DNA from: Rotaria macrura
Lineage: Eukaryota; Rotifera; Eurotatoria; Philodinida; Philodinidae
DNA length: 64,000 nt
Direction of reading: 5' to 3'
NCBI GenBank assembly: GCA_900239685.1
Contig: OENT01000776.1
Location: forward strand, 1 to 64,000
Shown: piece after piece, positions 38,301 to 52,098 of the stretch
Numbering within the stretch: position 1 is the stretch's first letter
Layout: each line of letters opens with the position of its first letter
Notes under the pieces: generated by a model
Told to the model about the DNA's origin: nothing
Seen by the model: only the letters and a program-made list of their open reading frames with translations
Databases searched by the model: none
Position numbers and translations under genes: made by a program

Positions 38301-41250
38301 CCGTTACTCATAATTGCAATGCGATCGGAGAGTGTATCCGCCTCTTCGAGAAAATGTGTAGTCAGTATGACACATTTACCTGCTTCTCTCATCTTGCGAA
38401 TGATCATCCAAATCAAACGACGATTATAGGGATCTTGATGAGAAAAGAGAAATAAGATTATTCATCAGCTAGAAGACCCATTCCTAGAGCATACCAATCC
38501 CACTAGTTGGTTCGTCGAGAATGCAGACCTAAAAGGTACTATTCTAAGAGTGAGAAAAGTCGTTCGCTTACTTTTGGATCCCCGATCATCGACATACCGA
38601 TCGATAATCGTCTTTTCATGCCACCAGAAAGATTTTTCGATAGAGTACGTCGATCATCCACTAATCCAATGAGATCAAGAATATTGCTAATCGATTCTTG
38701 TAACGTTTCCAAATTCAAATGACGCATCTAGAAAGTTTGTTGATCTATGCTGTTATTATGCTGCCAATCCTACCTTCGCTACCAATACCAAATGTTCACT
38801 GACGGATAATTCGTCGTAGAGAATATCTAAACAAATCGATCTTGATATTTTTTCGTATTCTTGAATAATGCCTCACCGTGTTGTGGACAAAAGCCCAGAA
38901 TTTCACGCACTTCTTCGATATGAATTTGATTGTCTAGTCCCTCTATGATAACTGAACCCGAGTTCGGTTCAAGCATACCTAGTATACCAAGTAACGTTCC
39001 TCAAAGTTGATTTCTTCAAACACACTCACTGACCAACAAGGATGAATGTGAATGTCGTTTTACCGGCTCCATTCTGTCCCAATACAGAACACACTTCACC
39101 TGGATAGAAATTCAGTGAGAGATCTGATATTGCTTTTACATTGCCGAATAACTGAATTGAATATAAATGAAAGAAAAGAGATTCGACCGCAATTGATGTC
39201 ACATACTTTTGTCAAATGAGAAACTGTTAACGAAGGTATCTTCTTAGTCTCCATGTCATTCTGTTCAATCCATTGGCTTCTTCTAGTCGTCATATTCATT
39301 GCAATAGAGGAAAGATTCTCGTCAAAAGTATGTTGAGGTTCTACAGTGGCTGTTGCTCTTGGTTGCCAATAGGACTTTCTAAATATGTAATACCACGTTT
39401 GAGATACACCAAATTCACCTGGATTGATACGTTCCACGTAGATAGCCAGTAACATATTTATCAGTGAGTAGATCAACATCATTAAGAGGCAAATACCGAT
39501 GTACAATGGATAAGAGAAAAGATTCGAATAGAGCTGTCCATATGTTGTAGTTCCCGCTAGAAAAATAAAATTGGGACATGAGCTTCAGCGGCGTTGAACT
39601 GATGATCATCTTACTGTTCTTTCGCTCATATTGTAGAATCACTTGTAAACAAAATAGAAGACCAGTATTTGGAAAGAGGCAAAGAAAATATCGTAGACCA
39701 ACTGGTACACTGGAATAGAAGTCAATAAACGTCAAAATCCACAGGATAAACCCGAGTACTTTAGCAACAAGAGCTAGAAAGAAGAAGCAATTGTTTGAAT
39801 TCCATACATGGATCAAAATGCTTACGATGTTGAAAAAATTGACCAAAAAGAATGCTAAAAGTCGATACTTGAATTGAGTAGACGAAAAATATTGTCCAAA
39901 TGACTGTCCAATGTGTATTATTGAAAATGGCTTTGCTCATACTACTTTTTCGACTACCGGAACTGGGTAAAACAAGTAAACTGAAACCAGTTAAGACACT
40001 TGTGAGAATAATAAATATGATCATGGCACGAGCCATCCAGACTAGATTGTTTATGAATGTACGAAGACCGCATATACGTAAGTATTCCTGCAATTAATAA
40101 ACTTAATGTTTGTAACGAAATAGCTCTTTTTTACTTTTGTTTTATTTTGCCGTTCTTCAACGATGTAACCAACGTTCAAAATGAATGTGATGACAAAGAT
40201 CACTGAATAAAATAGTGGAATAAAGAAGGAAAAACCCGATTGAAGTTGATCGTGGTAAAATTCCGGGCATCCAAAATGATTCATGCGGACCTACAATGAT
40301 CACGACGGGTGAAACGTTTAGCATGATTCAGTGAAGAGATTTTTACACTAAATATATTCTGACGGATACCCGTTGCATATTGAATAATGAATAGATCAAC
40401 AAGATATTGAACACCCAAAAACTGTGTAGTATAATTTATCATGTTGGTATCGTCTGAGATATTAGTCATTGATTCAGTTTGTTTTAGAAGACATTAACTT
40501 TTACCTTGACAATGATCTTGAGGTGAACGTCTCCAAAGGTAAGAACTTTCCTGTAACATACTGCGGTGAGCATGATAGCCATACTGACCATTTCTAAAAT
40601 ACGGAAACAATATTTTGGAAGATTTTGACCTTTCCTATACATACTCTTGCATACGGAGTGTATACTTAACATCATCGGGCACTGATGATGGATCAGTACA
40701 CGAATCTAGGTTCGTAAATTTGATATAAGCATAGATAGATTGCAACGTAGACGGTGATAAAGTATTTAAGGTTGTGTCATTCATCACTTTTACTGAAAAA
40801 TATAGAATAGAAAAAATTATCTTCAATGCGCATAGTAACAGAATAGAACCATTGTTGGGATAGTTCGGCCATATGATCGCTAGAGCATTCATCGCCTCAG
40901 TCACAATCGCTCTTGTACAGATATTATCTTTAATAATAGACATGTCCGAAAAAGAAGATGATAATTGCAATTGACAAACCTGGCGAGTAATATGTAATTT
41001 TGTTTGTCGATCCTCGAAAAAGCATTGCATCTTGTGGATAAAAGGGACGAGTACGACTAGCTGAATAATAACGACGATCCAATACATAACGTATGCCAAG
41101 GAAGAGGCCAAGAAATGTGTACGCAAGTAAAATTTCAGCTGCTGTTTGACCAGGTCTTCGTATAGCTAGTAGAAAAGCTTTGACCAGCAGAGCTCGAAAA
41201 TCATTCCAAAACTTCTGGAGCACGGTACATGGACGCAATATGTGAATCAT
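32385..41250 (-). CDS. Full-length ABCA-family ATP-binding cassette transporter
   Basis: Twenty-seven exons on the minus strand, from ATG at 41250 to TAA at 32387-32385, join in one phase-consistent frame of 1744 residues, close to ABCA3 (about 1700). Order is TMD1-NBD1-TMD2-NBD2. NBD1 has Walker A Gly-Gln-Asn-Gly-Ala-Gly-Lys-Thr (584-591), signature Leu-Ser-Gly-Gly-Met (683-687) and Walker B Ile-Leu-Asp-Glu-Pro at about 705-709. NBD2 has Walker A at 1449-1456, signature Leu-Ser-Gly-Gly-Asn (about 1546) and Leu-Leu-Asp-Glu-Pro (about 1568-1572). Both H-loop histidines (Thr-Thr-His, Thr-Ser-His) are present, so both sites look active. TMD1 and TMD2 each begin with a membrane segment and a large extracytoplasmic loop. 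ABCA proteins move lipids across membranes; the substrate is unknown. Most introns are 50-70 bp; two are long (36919-37945 and 33769-34961). Boundaries of large exons: 36795-35912 and 35839-35216. Confidence 0.93.
33769..34961 (-). other. 1.2-kb intron of the ABCA gene
   Basis: It separates the exon ending in Leu-Leu-Gly from the one carrying NBD2 Walker A. No internal coding or repeat structure was recognised; short frames on either strand are not supported. Confidence 0.7.
36919..37945 (-). other. 1.0-kb intron of the ABCA gene
   Basis: It lies between NBD1 (ending Glu-Asp-Val-Phe-Leu-Lys) and the TMD2 half. Joining across it restores a typical ABCA Phe-Leu-Lys-Leu plus Glu-rich linker. 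Nothing else was recognised inside. Confidence 0.7.
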
Positions 41251-44200
41251 TTTAGCTATAATCGGCGCTTTTGCGATTCCTAAAAGATGATTTGATCATT
41301 TTAAGTTTAAGATATGTTACATGCATCTTCTTCGCTTCTTTTCTGAATAAGCGATCGCCAATAGCAGAAAAAACGACAACTTGATCAGAAATCTGGTATT
41401 AACAATTAATTCTACACAGTCTTTTACGGAGTAGAAAATAGGTAACATCGACTGTTGATCATATTCTTTATGGAAAATCTAATATTGAAAAATGCTGCTT
41501 GAACCATAAAATAGGCCTAAATCGTGAAAGTAACCCTGCCAAATGATAGTAATTCCTTGCAACACACTAGTCGAATAGAATTATCGTCCTATTAACCCTG
41601 ATACAGTATCTTTTGTGTTAGCGAAGCTCACATTGGAAGTTATCACTCGATTTATAACTCTAGTTATTATTAGCATAAAAGCGGGTGAAAAAATTTGAGG
41701 AGTCATAGCTTGGCACACTTCATATCGTAACTAATATATACATGCTGATTCACATTCCTAGAACACAAGTATAAACTGTGTGGTAATAGGAGATATTTTA
41801 AAGTGCAATACGAGGGGATCATTATGGCACTTTTTCTGCTACAAGAGCATGAAAAAAGTGAAAGGCATAACTAAAATCTATTTTTTTCTTGCGTGAGACT
41901 TTTTTTTAAACGACCAGCTTTTTTTCATTGAAATTTGATTAAGTGAAACGGAACCCGATTCTTGAACTTCAAGACGGTTAAATGTAAATATTTAGCCGCC
42001 TCAAGTTTGTCTTATCTGGACATACATATATGATCGATTTGACACAATCATCTCTCGATAGTTAATCAATATTTCGGCATTTTAATGATCAATATTAGTT
42101 GGATTATATGTTTAAAAGAAACGTTATACAAAAATGAATATGTTCGGTACGTTTCATGTGATTCCTTAAATGCAGCTATGTACATGAAACAAATAGATGA
42201 ATAGATCGTCACCTATGGTACACCACACCAGATTTATAAGACGAGACATAGTAACTACAACACAATTACGGTCTGGTGTGCATGATACGATAACTTGTGA
42301 CACATAAATGCGACATATTTTATCTTTGCGTGACTTCCTTGTTAAATATGTAATATGTTCGTACAAAACGAGTGCTAAATAAAATAGCTGTCAGTCTGTA
42401 ATGGAAATCGATTATTTTCAACTGAAAAACAATTGCTAATTATTAGTGAATATTGGTTTTTACAGAGGGAAACAGATTGCACGATAAAATACCCAGATGT
42501 TGTCAAATGTAAGAATCACGAATCTGGCTTTCACCATCGAAAAGGTTTAAAACTGAGAAATGCTATTCTCAAAATCAGAAAAAATTCAAAAAAAAGGTCA
42601 AGGATAAAATTTTAATTGAATACGCTATTTCTTTTCAACTAGATTACGTGTCATTGTATTATTTCATTCCAAGAAAATAAATAGCAACGACGTGAAAGAA
42701 AGAAAACATAAAGGAAAAGTACAACCATGGGAAGAAACCTGAACAGCATTTCTTTAAATATCAGTTGTTGCCTCTTTTCGACACATAATTCTTCTTTAGA
42801 ATATATATTAAAATGCTCCTAGTTTTCATGAGCAACTTTTATTCACTTCTGAAATGATAAAGGAAAAGCTTGATTCCGTACTCTGAATTGGTGGTCACGT
42901 TAAGTTCTCTTAATTTTCCGACCTGCTGATGCAAACCGTTTAAATTGATTTGAAGTAAGCTTTTTTAGCTATCAATGATAGTTATCATCGACTCAATTTT
43001 CCGTTATTGGCTATTGTGGAAGATGAAAAAATATATATGCGTCAATGAAGCAGAATTATTTCTTCATCAAGGCAAAATAGGAGAAATAAAAACTCATAGT
43101 ATTTTGAATAATAAAGCACTATTGAATACGTCAACGCACGATGATATGCTAATGACTAAAGCGACATTTAATTTCTGCATGTTAGCAATTGTGAACGCTG
43201 TTTGATTTATCGTGCAAAATGTATTAAAAGTTTTTAAAGATCAGAGAATATTTTTAACACAATGTCAACGAATAATCAACTAGTTTTAATCATTTTAAGG
43301 TATTAAATACCGACGATTGATATAAATACAAAGTTATCTTGTTAAAATGATAAATTCACAAATCTGCGATATAACAGAAAAATTTGCAGACAAAAATGGT
43401 TTCAAGATAACTGCATCATTGGTTGAGTTTTGTCATCTAACTTTTGTCATAAAATAGATGACATGAACAGTATTTTACTTGATAATGCAAAGTATCTTGA
43501 AGTCCTTTTCAAAGTTATTAATTTCTACCAAGATACAAACGTTTAAAATATCGTTTGGCCCTAATGTAGTATACAGCAAAATTCGTTTTTTAATTACTTC
43601 GATGTAAAGATTTATCAAGATCATTCAATCTTCAAATCTCATACAATCGGATTTTAGACATAATTCATAACGTTTCCTCGTCAAAAGAAATTGGATGTTG
43701 TCACTGAAAATTTCGCAGTAGATGAATCCAATTACTGGATGACCGATATTTGGTTGAATCCTACTGTTACATCCTATTTAGTGAAGTGCTTCTTCGTTAT
43801 TTTATAGATATTATAATTCAATCCAATCGAATTCCTATCAAATTTGATGAGATTCGACTGTTAGAATGATGCTCGTGGAACTCGCAGTAAAAATAGAAGA
43901 ACATAAAAATATCATTAATGAATCAGAAAAAATCAATACTTGTAGATTGCCTGAGATAAATTACTTGTAAAAGAACTTGTATGTAGATGCTTCAAAGAAA
44001 CAAAATCTCTAGTGGTATCGCTTATTGTATAAAAAAATATGCGCAAAATAAAATCTATTGAGAAATTGCTAAAAAAGATGTTATTCTAAGGAGACTTACA
44101 GTAATTGATAGGGCAAAATTACTTCCTGGGATTAGGTTACTTTTCTTAGTCATTCTTTCAAGATTTGAAGCCTGATCGCCTTTTTCCATCAGTCTTTTTA

Positions 44201-45703
44201 CTTTACATATCCTATTTTATTATGAAATGTCAATATGAAATTGTACTCCCTCAAATCTGAGGTTGTTGAGTTCTATAATACTATTTACAAGACGCGATTA
44301 CATCATATTAAACCAATAAATATTCCTTAATTAGAAGATTTAGTGTCCATTGTTTGCATGCTATGATACTCAAATTTCATACTTGAAATAAGTGACACAC
44401 TGCATCACTGGATGCGTACATCTTCAAGCATTAAGCTGAATCAAAGTATCGGCTGAAGAGAATAAGTAACGAGTGATTATCTATGAAGTTTTAAATATTA
44501 GAAAATGTGTAATATGGATAGAAAACACTGTTAAACAGAATCATTTCGAAAATCGCAATCCAGAAAACAAAATGACTTTCGGATCCCTTATTGCTGAATG
44601 TAATCGGATCCTACTGTAGGAATTAGACAGAAACCCACATGAGCTTTCGACCCATGTCTACTATCATGTCACTAAGTAATAATCAATACCTAATTAAGAA
44701 GATAGGGCTCATCTGTTGTATCCGTTGGCAGGTTCGGATCTCCGAATCCGATGGGATTCTTTCTGTTGATCAGATACAATACTATATAGTATCAGATTCA
44801 TTCACCTGGGTGACCAACCTTTCGCTCGTTTCTCAAAAATAAATCTATTTCTATTCTTTATCTGCGCAGAGCTTTGTATTCAAGCAGATTTTTATCAATA
44901 GATTTAGTAAAACTCTATCCGAAGCAGAGATCTTCATGCACTTTACACTATGATTTCTTCTAATAGTAGCCCTATTTTAGCTAGAGTATATCTATCAGCT
45001 GCTGTCTTGATCGAAAAAGCTTTGTGTAGCTAAATAATGCATCCTTAGAAGAATGAAATTTATCTATAAACCTAGACGTATACTCTCATCGAACTTTCCT
45101 CACTAAAAGCTTAAGATTCAGAACAGTTTTAAAATACTCTGGACTGAATTCTTGATGAGTGATTCTAATTTCTAAATGATGTCTATTTTACTCATAATGG
45201 TTACTTTTGGCTCACCCATATTAGTACGCTTTTGAAATAGTTGATCATTAAGTACGAAATACTGATTGACTTATTCATTCTATCGTTGTCAAAAATGTTT
45301 TCAAGAAAACAGTTTATTTTAATTGCAATCGTTTCTTTTCATACACACAATATAGATACACATTATTTATACTCAATCATAAAATATATTGACTTTCATC
45401 GTGCAATGAAACGGAAGCTGATTAGAAGCTTAGTGAAAGACTCTTTAAATTGAATGGAAGATAATCGAGTTTGTGGGAGAAAAACAACAATTAAGTTATT
45501 GAGAGAAATGGAAAAACCATCAGTGTTCTTCTCTGCAGAAGTTTAACAAAAGTGATGGTCATGCACTCTAAAAACAACAGTGTCACCACCAAACATTTTT
45601 AAGGTTCTTCATATTGGAGCTGGAAAACCTAAAATGATTCTTAACGTGAGCACATGGACGGAACTCTTAATACTAAACTATTTTAAGATTCTTTGGGAGA
45701 CGA
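41251..45703. other. Gene-poor region, 4.4 kb
   Basis: No gene is supported. A 48-codon frame at about 43663-43807 (+) has coding-like composition (Asp/Glu, Trp, Asn) but no known motif and no exon context. Short imperfect hairpins occur near 42220-42280 and at 44731-44750. Confidence 0.35.
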
Positions 45704-45845
45704 AAGCTTCAGTATGAAAATACTGAACCATCCAAGTTCGAGACTAAGTCTCTATGGCTTAATGTTAAAGCTTGAAGCTTTTGTCTCGAATTTGAATGGT
45801 TCCATCGATTTTTATACCGAACCGTTTTTCGTTCGACGCATCTTA
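45704..45845. repeat. Fold-back sequence, about 140 bp
   Basis: GAACCATCCAAGTTCGAGAC near 45726-45745 faces an inverse copy (GAACCATTCAAATTCGAGAC read on the other strand) near 45783-45802. Similarity extends outwards on both sides (TTC-x-GTAT-x-AAAAT). The loop carries its own AAAGCTTGAAGCTTT palindrome. It is probably a degenerate MITE or fold-back element; no TSD or coding capacity was seen. Confidence 0.55.
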
Positions 45846-48800
45846 AAATTGTTCCGTAGCTCATGCACACCCTTAAAAGATTCGGTAGTGCATCTGCCTT
45901 TTCTAGAGAGTGAATCATCGAGAATTTGATTTCTAGCATTGATACATGATGAGCTGTGTTGATTTATAGATACGAAATAAAAAAGGAAACAAAAAACTCT
46001 TAACTTAACTTTTTACATAATTATAAACCATGAGAAAATGAATTGAATCGATTCTCTCCGTTTATCAGATACACAATCCACACATATAATGTCCCTTTTA
46101 AAATAGAGAAAAGAAAACGACTTTCGATGTTACATTTTTCAACAGAAGCGAAGTAATCTACAGAGTCAATATGATATCTTAATATTAAGTGGTATACAAG
46201 GTAGCAGCTGTCTAACATGTAAAAATTTGAGCATCACCGTGGCGTATTTACAAACTCATATATTGCGGTGTAAATATAGCCTATTAATGACTTTCTCGAA
46301 CATAGAGTACAACCCATTAAACATTAGACAATCTCATGCAATTATCAAGTTATTTGAAAGAGTCAATATAATATCTGTTATTGATACAATTTCATAAAAG
46401 AAAAAATATTCAGCATTCGATTTGCTGCATGTCAATATTTATGAAGTATCTCAATTTTTTATGTATGATCGAAGCAAATAGAAGACACATTTACTTTTAC
46501 AATCATTATATATCAGTGAAGGATCATTCTTGTTTTAGAGATATCCTGCACTACTAATACTTCGGATACAAAGATAGTGTTAGAATGGATTTCAAATCAT
46601 GATACAAATCGTCTACAGGAGTACTCTCAATTGATGAGTTACTCCTTTCGTTCGTTTAGCTTTGATTATTATTAGTAGAAAATGCTTTTGTTTTAAATTT
46701 TCAAAGTAACAAGAAGTAGTGTGCCTAGTCTTTTCGTTTGAATAGAAGGATGCTGATCATCATGTTCAGTTACTTATTTCTATATAGCTACTAAACAGGA
46801 ACACATAGCTATTGCCACAATAGTGGACCATGTGATTGATTACTAGTGATTACTAAGCTATGCCTATCTGTTTGATCACTCATTAGCACTGAAGGTCAAT
46901 TACAGTAAATACTGTCTATTGATTACCTCTATATGAGTAGCAGTAACTACTGAAGATTGATAACTATCATGTGATACAGATATCACCTACTTAAACTTGA
47001 TAATGACACTAATAATATTCAAGGTAAGGCAGAGAATACTATTTGTAAGGTGAATTTTTCCGTTCTTCTCCAGCCCAATCACTCAAATTACTGATCATGG
47101 TAACTAGTATCATAACTATTGGACATTCTAAGTTCCACACGTCAAATCCAAAGCGACTAGGCTTAAGAACTTTTTTTGAAATTGAAAAATATTATTCGAG
47201 TATCACTATTGAACAAAAAAGAACTTTAACCTATCTTCCTCCTAAAAATTTATGTTAAGGTGTTTTTTTCTCGATTTCTGTCACAATCACAGAATACAAA
47301 ACTATAGAAAGATGCATTAGGGGTACAATGAATCTTAAACACCTGTAGATTTTGAACGGAATCGTCGAGATTTATGTAGATTAAGATCTTTTTTAGGTCC
47401 GTCTGTTAGCATTGTATTTGTCCTTATTGAGTTTCTTATGTATATTGATTTATATTTGGAATTTAGTTTCAATCTAATATAATTGCGCCACTAAAGTTTT
47501 ATCATACTCAAATAAAACCTTAGTCATAAGTCCTAATCCAAAATTTAATCTTTTTCAGATCGAATGTGAAGATTTGGTATTCTTTTCTCCCTCTTGGTAC
47601 GTACTTTACTCTGAGAAGCTCATAAAATTCGCATAATTGAGAACTAACTCCAAATGTAACTGAAACTCAAACATTTTTAGATCGAATAATAATATGCTGG
47701 ATTTGTTGGATCTCTAAAACTCTTATAATATAACGCATTTAAGAGAGACGTTTAAATGTGTTTGTGACTGTTATATGACTACCTGATAATAATCCATGAT
47801 AAGAGATTAATTCAAATGCAGAAAATACCGAAAGAAAAACCAGAATTCTTAAAAAAGAAACTTTAAATTAGAGTATTTTCTTTGAAAAGTTCTGCAAGAT
47901 TAGACTAATTGCAGCAAATCGCATCCAATCAGGACAAGAATTTGAGTGATTTTATAGAAAACCAATCTAACTGAAAACAGTTCTTATAGAGTCTTAATCT
48001 TGTTTCTACGAATAATAATGGAGATTTTACTAGTATTTATTTTGCAAAAGAAATTTGAAAAAAGTTGTAATGATAAATGCCCTAGAAACGAAAGTTCATT
48101 AATGTGGCTATTGACTTCCTATCATCAAGGCCTCAACAATCACATGTTTTAAAGATGCTTTTAGCCTTGTGGGTGAGCTGCAACGTCCTCGTTTCAGTAG
48201 AATGGGACACAGAAAATTTTATTACTAATTTTTCTGTCAGATAAGAAATTGATATTCTTTCGTTGAAACAGTGATTCTCTATTGAAAAAGGTCGCTTATG
48301 ATGGTTAGATCCAGTAATGAAGCTAATTATATCCAGAAAACCTATGTCGAAAAACAGCTAAAGTAGATATTGATTGAGTTTGAGCATTAGCTAGATGAAG
48401 TAATATTTTCGTTGTGTATATAAATGATTTTGTGTAGTTTTATCTGCTATGATTGTGTACCTACGCTTGATAAACATGCTTGTTATGCATTATATCAGAT
48501 TTTTAAATAATAAGCACCAATTTCTTAGCAATCGAAAAAGCTATCTTATCTAATTAATGTTTTCTAACTATTCTCCCTTCTTAGAAATTCGATTGGGACA
48601 AAATATGTTGATGAAGTTTATACTTGGAGGTAGAGCATAGATAATTTTTACTTTCCTTGAAAATGATTCTATGAAAGTTGGTAGCATCAAAAGAATATAC
48701 GGTTTCATCGTTTGAAAAACAGAGAAGAATATTGCCTTCACTTCATTTCAATCTGCGTAATGGACCTATTGGAAATAGTTGACTCACCAAAAAAAATATT

Positions 48801-50356
48801 TCAACTTCCACGCAATCGAACCACAAGCCTTGCTGTTGTAAATCACTGTGCCCTTGAAAAATGTTTGTATTATGTCTTACTGTTTTTCTACTTGCGTTTA
48901 ATGACATAGACAATCTGTGATGGCTTCGTCTCTCCTTCTTCTTTTACTGTTGCTCTAAGATTGGTTGAATAGCATGATGAAAAGTGCGTGTCGCTCGCGC
49001 TGTTTTCACAGGGAATCTATTCATTGATTGCTTTGTGATTTTAAAGAAGCGATAGAGAACAAACAAGGAGGGACATTATTACATGTATATAAAAATCATC
49101 GACATGCGCTTTGTTTCACTTTAATACAGTTTCCAAGACCTCAAGGTTGATCAAGTATTTCAAAATTTTACTCGAGAGACACAATTTATTCGATGACAGA
49201 CACAGGGAAAGGAAAGAAAATGCAACACGAGTATTGCAGTTCAGTTGTCGCATATCATTTTCAGCTTAGTGTTTTCAGACTGGCTGATGTTGAAATCGCA
49301 TATAACTTCATGATTAGTGATTGATTGATGTACTCCTCCTGCAACTTCACATTGCTAACTATGAACCATTCATAGAAACGTGATCATAGACTATACACAG
49401 CTTATATATGTTTCTAAGGATAGCTTATTTCCTTTGATATTTTCTTTTTTTTCAATCCTCTGTAGAACATAGTCATTGCGCTCACCAGTTTACGTGGGAG
49501 ACATTTTTTTGTTAACAACATGTAGGTCACAAAATACCTCAGAGCCATTGCCAGCATATCGCTTCTTATTATAAGCATCACTAGACGTAATAAACATGCA
49601 TACTCAAAAACAAATATCGCTTCTTAAAAGAAACATATAAGAAGGCAACTTGCAAAAAATCTTCAATGTTGGAGAGACCAAGACATTAAAGTACGATTAT
49701 TAAACATTCTGAGAGAGGAATAATTAATTCTATCATTTCGAGTGATTTGAATCTCTCGAAATGGGTACCTTCATCTTTTGTAAAAAAAATCACTAACACT
49801 CCACTCCGTGTAATTTGATTTCGTGAAAGAGAGCCCTCAGAGCTGATTTCAATCTTTTGTTGAGATTGTAAAATCCATAAATCAAATAAATTACACGGAA
49901 ATAAGAAATAATCAACAATAATCGAAACCTGATCAAAGTTTCGATATTGCTATTTTCTTGTTGTCTAGAAAATATTGCTGCGCAAACCACGAACACTTCT
50001 ACGCTACGATGCGAACCCCAGGAAAAAAAGATGAGTAAAAAGACTAGTCAAATTTCTAGTCATGACAGAGTGGTCGTTCTCGGTTTTTTCTCAAAACCGA
50101 CTGGAATATGGCTAGTCCAAAATCATTTGTAGTCCACTGGCTACGTTTCATGACTTCTTTAGCGAATGCCGTCATTTTGTTGAATATGACTAGTCTTTTA
50201 CTAAAAAATGACTCGAGTTATTGTTCTGTGAAGTCATCCGTCCAACAGACAATAAATATTTAAAAATTCAGAACGTCCATAATACTGTATGCAAAAAATA
50301 ATAGCCTTATACATTGTTGGAGTCTTAACTAGTCTAAATGATAGAACTCTAGACGT
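45846..50356. other. Gene-poor region, 4.5 kb
   Basis: AT-rich, no supported coding exon, RNA or element. Frames of 60-70 codons here lack domain signals. Confidence 0.35.
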
Positions 50357-50425
50357 GAAGATAAGATTCGAACATGCATAAAACATATCACTTACTCAGC
50401 ATTTAACCGATTGAGCTGTATGATC
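50357..50425 (-). pseudogene. tRNA-like relic
   Basis: Read on the minus strand, 69 bases carry an A-box-like AGCTCAATCGGTTAAA and a B-box-like GTTCGAATC at the expected spacing. The ends pair at 5 of 7 acceptor positions. D-arm and anticodon arm do not fold well, so no anticodon is assigned. It fits a tRNA pseudogene or a tRNA-derived SINE head. Confidence 0.4.
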
Positions 50426-51683
50426 AACTGAACAAGCTCTACTTATTAGTACACATTACAAGACGCTATTTTATATGATTATGGTCGTCATTTTTTCATT
50501 AGTTGATAATAATAGAAAACTACTATCACAGAAAAGAAATTAGTTGCATCGAAATTTAAAAAAATATTCAATTTTTTAAAAATACTCTGGAACATGACTT
50601 CTGCTTGCTTGAAAAGTCTGCGTAATCAGTTCCGATTACAAGCACTGTGTTCCTACTAAGTTATACAAAAAAAACTTCAAATAAAATAATGAATTTTTAG
50701 ATTATAGTTCGAGTTTATTTTTTTCACTCCATATGTTTTGCAACGAGAATTTAAAAATATAGATTAAATTTCGATAACTCAATTGAGTATTGTTAAAATC
50801 TAAATTTACTAGAGCTTCGTCTAAAAGAAAGTAGTCTGTTACATCAAAATTTTTCGAGCTTTATAATTGAATTTTTTTAAATTAATTTAAAGATTTTAAT
50901 AGTTTTCGAGAGATACAAGTTGATAGCTCTCTTATTGAATTGAATGCCACATTTTGGACATTGATGAAATATATTTGATACAATATACTGAAGTACTTTA
51001 AGTAAGAAGAAACGAAAAATTCTAAGTATTCAGAATATTTTGATAACATTCTTGGATATAAATAATAGATGAAATTGAAAAGTTATAAACAAAATTACAA
51101 ACCTATATGTAACAAGAATCTGTTCTTATAAGTAATTTAGTTACAGAAAAAGAAAAATTGTAATAAAAATTTACATACTTATTGAGAAATTTTATAATTG
51201 TTACTAATTTTTACAATCGGGATGTGTACGACCTTACTCAACCATCGGCTATGAAGAGGAACATGTATGTCATGTAATTCTGCGGGGCATGAAATATTTG
51301 AGTGGAACAATTATAAATATTAAGCTAATACACATGCTGCTTACGCAGTGTCGTTACTTAATCCTAACTCATGAACGAGAATGGGTGCTGACTCGTTGAA
51401 ATTTACACTAAAACGATATGTATTCAACTACCTAGTCTATATTCTAAACATTTCTGATTATTCATCAGCTACACCAAAAGATCATTAAAATGCTCAAATA
51501 TGCTCTGAAATGCATGTTACTCTCTCTTGCCACATCAAGAGCAGTGAAACGATGGGTCCCAAGACCTATAATGTCGGAACCAAATTAATCATTTAAGAAT
51601 GATAATCTACCTTATACTAACGTTGACCTTAATCTTTTAAAAACAAGACTAGCCGTTTCAATCATACGCAACGGCTCAGACTA

Positions 51684-51889
51684 CACTGTAAAAAAAGGGC
51701 ACATTCATATACCCGTTAAGGGTTTATGAGAATGCAACGTATAATAAACCCTTTTTCCGTTTATGAAATTTTTTGAAAATCGTTCAAGGGTTCGCTATCA
51801 TGTTTAAAATACTCTCGAAGGGTTTTCTATACGTTCCATTCTCATAGACCCTTAACAGGTATATGAATGTGCCCTTTTTTTTTACAGTG
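51684..51889. mobile_element. 206-bp MITE with long terminal inverted repeats and TA flanks
   Basis: The ends read CACTGTAAAAAAAGGGCAC inward from both sides and are flanked by TA (51682-51683 and 51890-51891). The inverted repeats extend about 65-80 bp with mismatches, leaving a short centre. There is no open frame. TA flanks and CACTG ends suggest a Tc1/mariner-superfamily MITE. Confidence 0.85.
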
Positions 51890-52035
51890 TATTCATCCCA
51901 ATTCCCGAAAAGCATCTTAGACCAGGAAAGAATTTTTTCCGATTGATTTTAACTAAATTTATAATAAATTCCCGTCATTCATGCCATTCAGACTATTGAC
52001 AATAATGTCAGTGTGGGAAAAGTGTAAAATATTCC

Positions 52036-52098
52036 GTGTGAGAGCGCCATCACATATCCAATATTGTTAGATCACATGTTCGAATCCATCTCTCACAC
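52036..52098 (+). pseudogene. tRNA-like or hairpin relic with a perfect 9-bp terminal stem
   Basis: GTGTGAGAG at 52036-52044 pairs perfectly with CTCTCACAC at 52090-52098, and a B-box-like ATGTTCGAATCC lies at the T-arm position. The 63-base length is short and the D-arm is missing, so this is not called as a functional nuclear tRNA. A tRNA pseudogene or SINE fragment is more likely. Confidence 0.35.

Noticed and set aside
40291..40346. Apparent frameshift in the ABCA gene
   Set aside because: A 56-bp GTAAAA...TAG intron restores the transmembrane frame exactly, so no lesion is needed.
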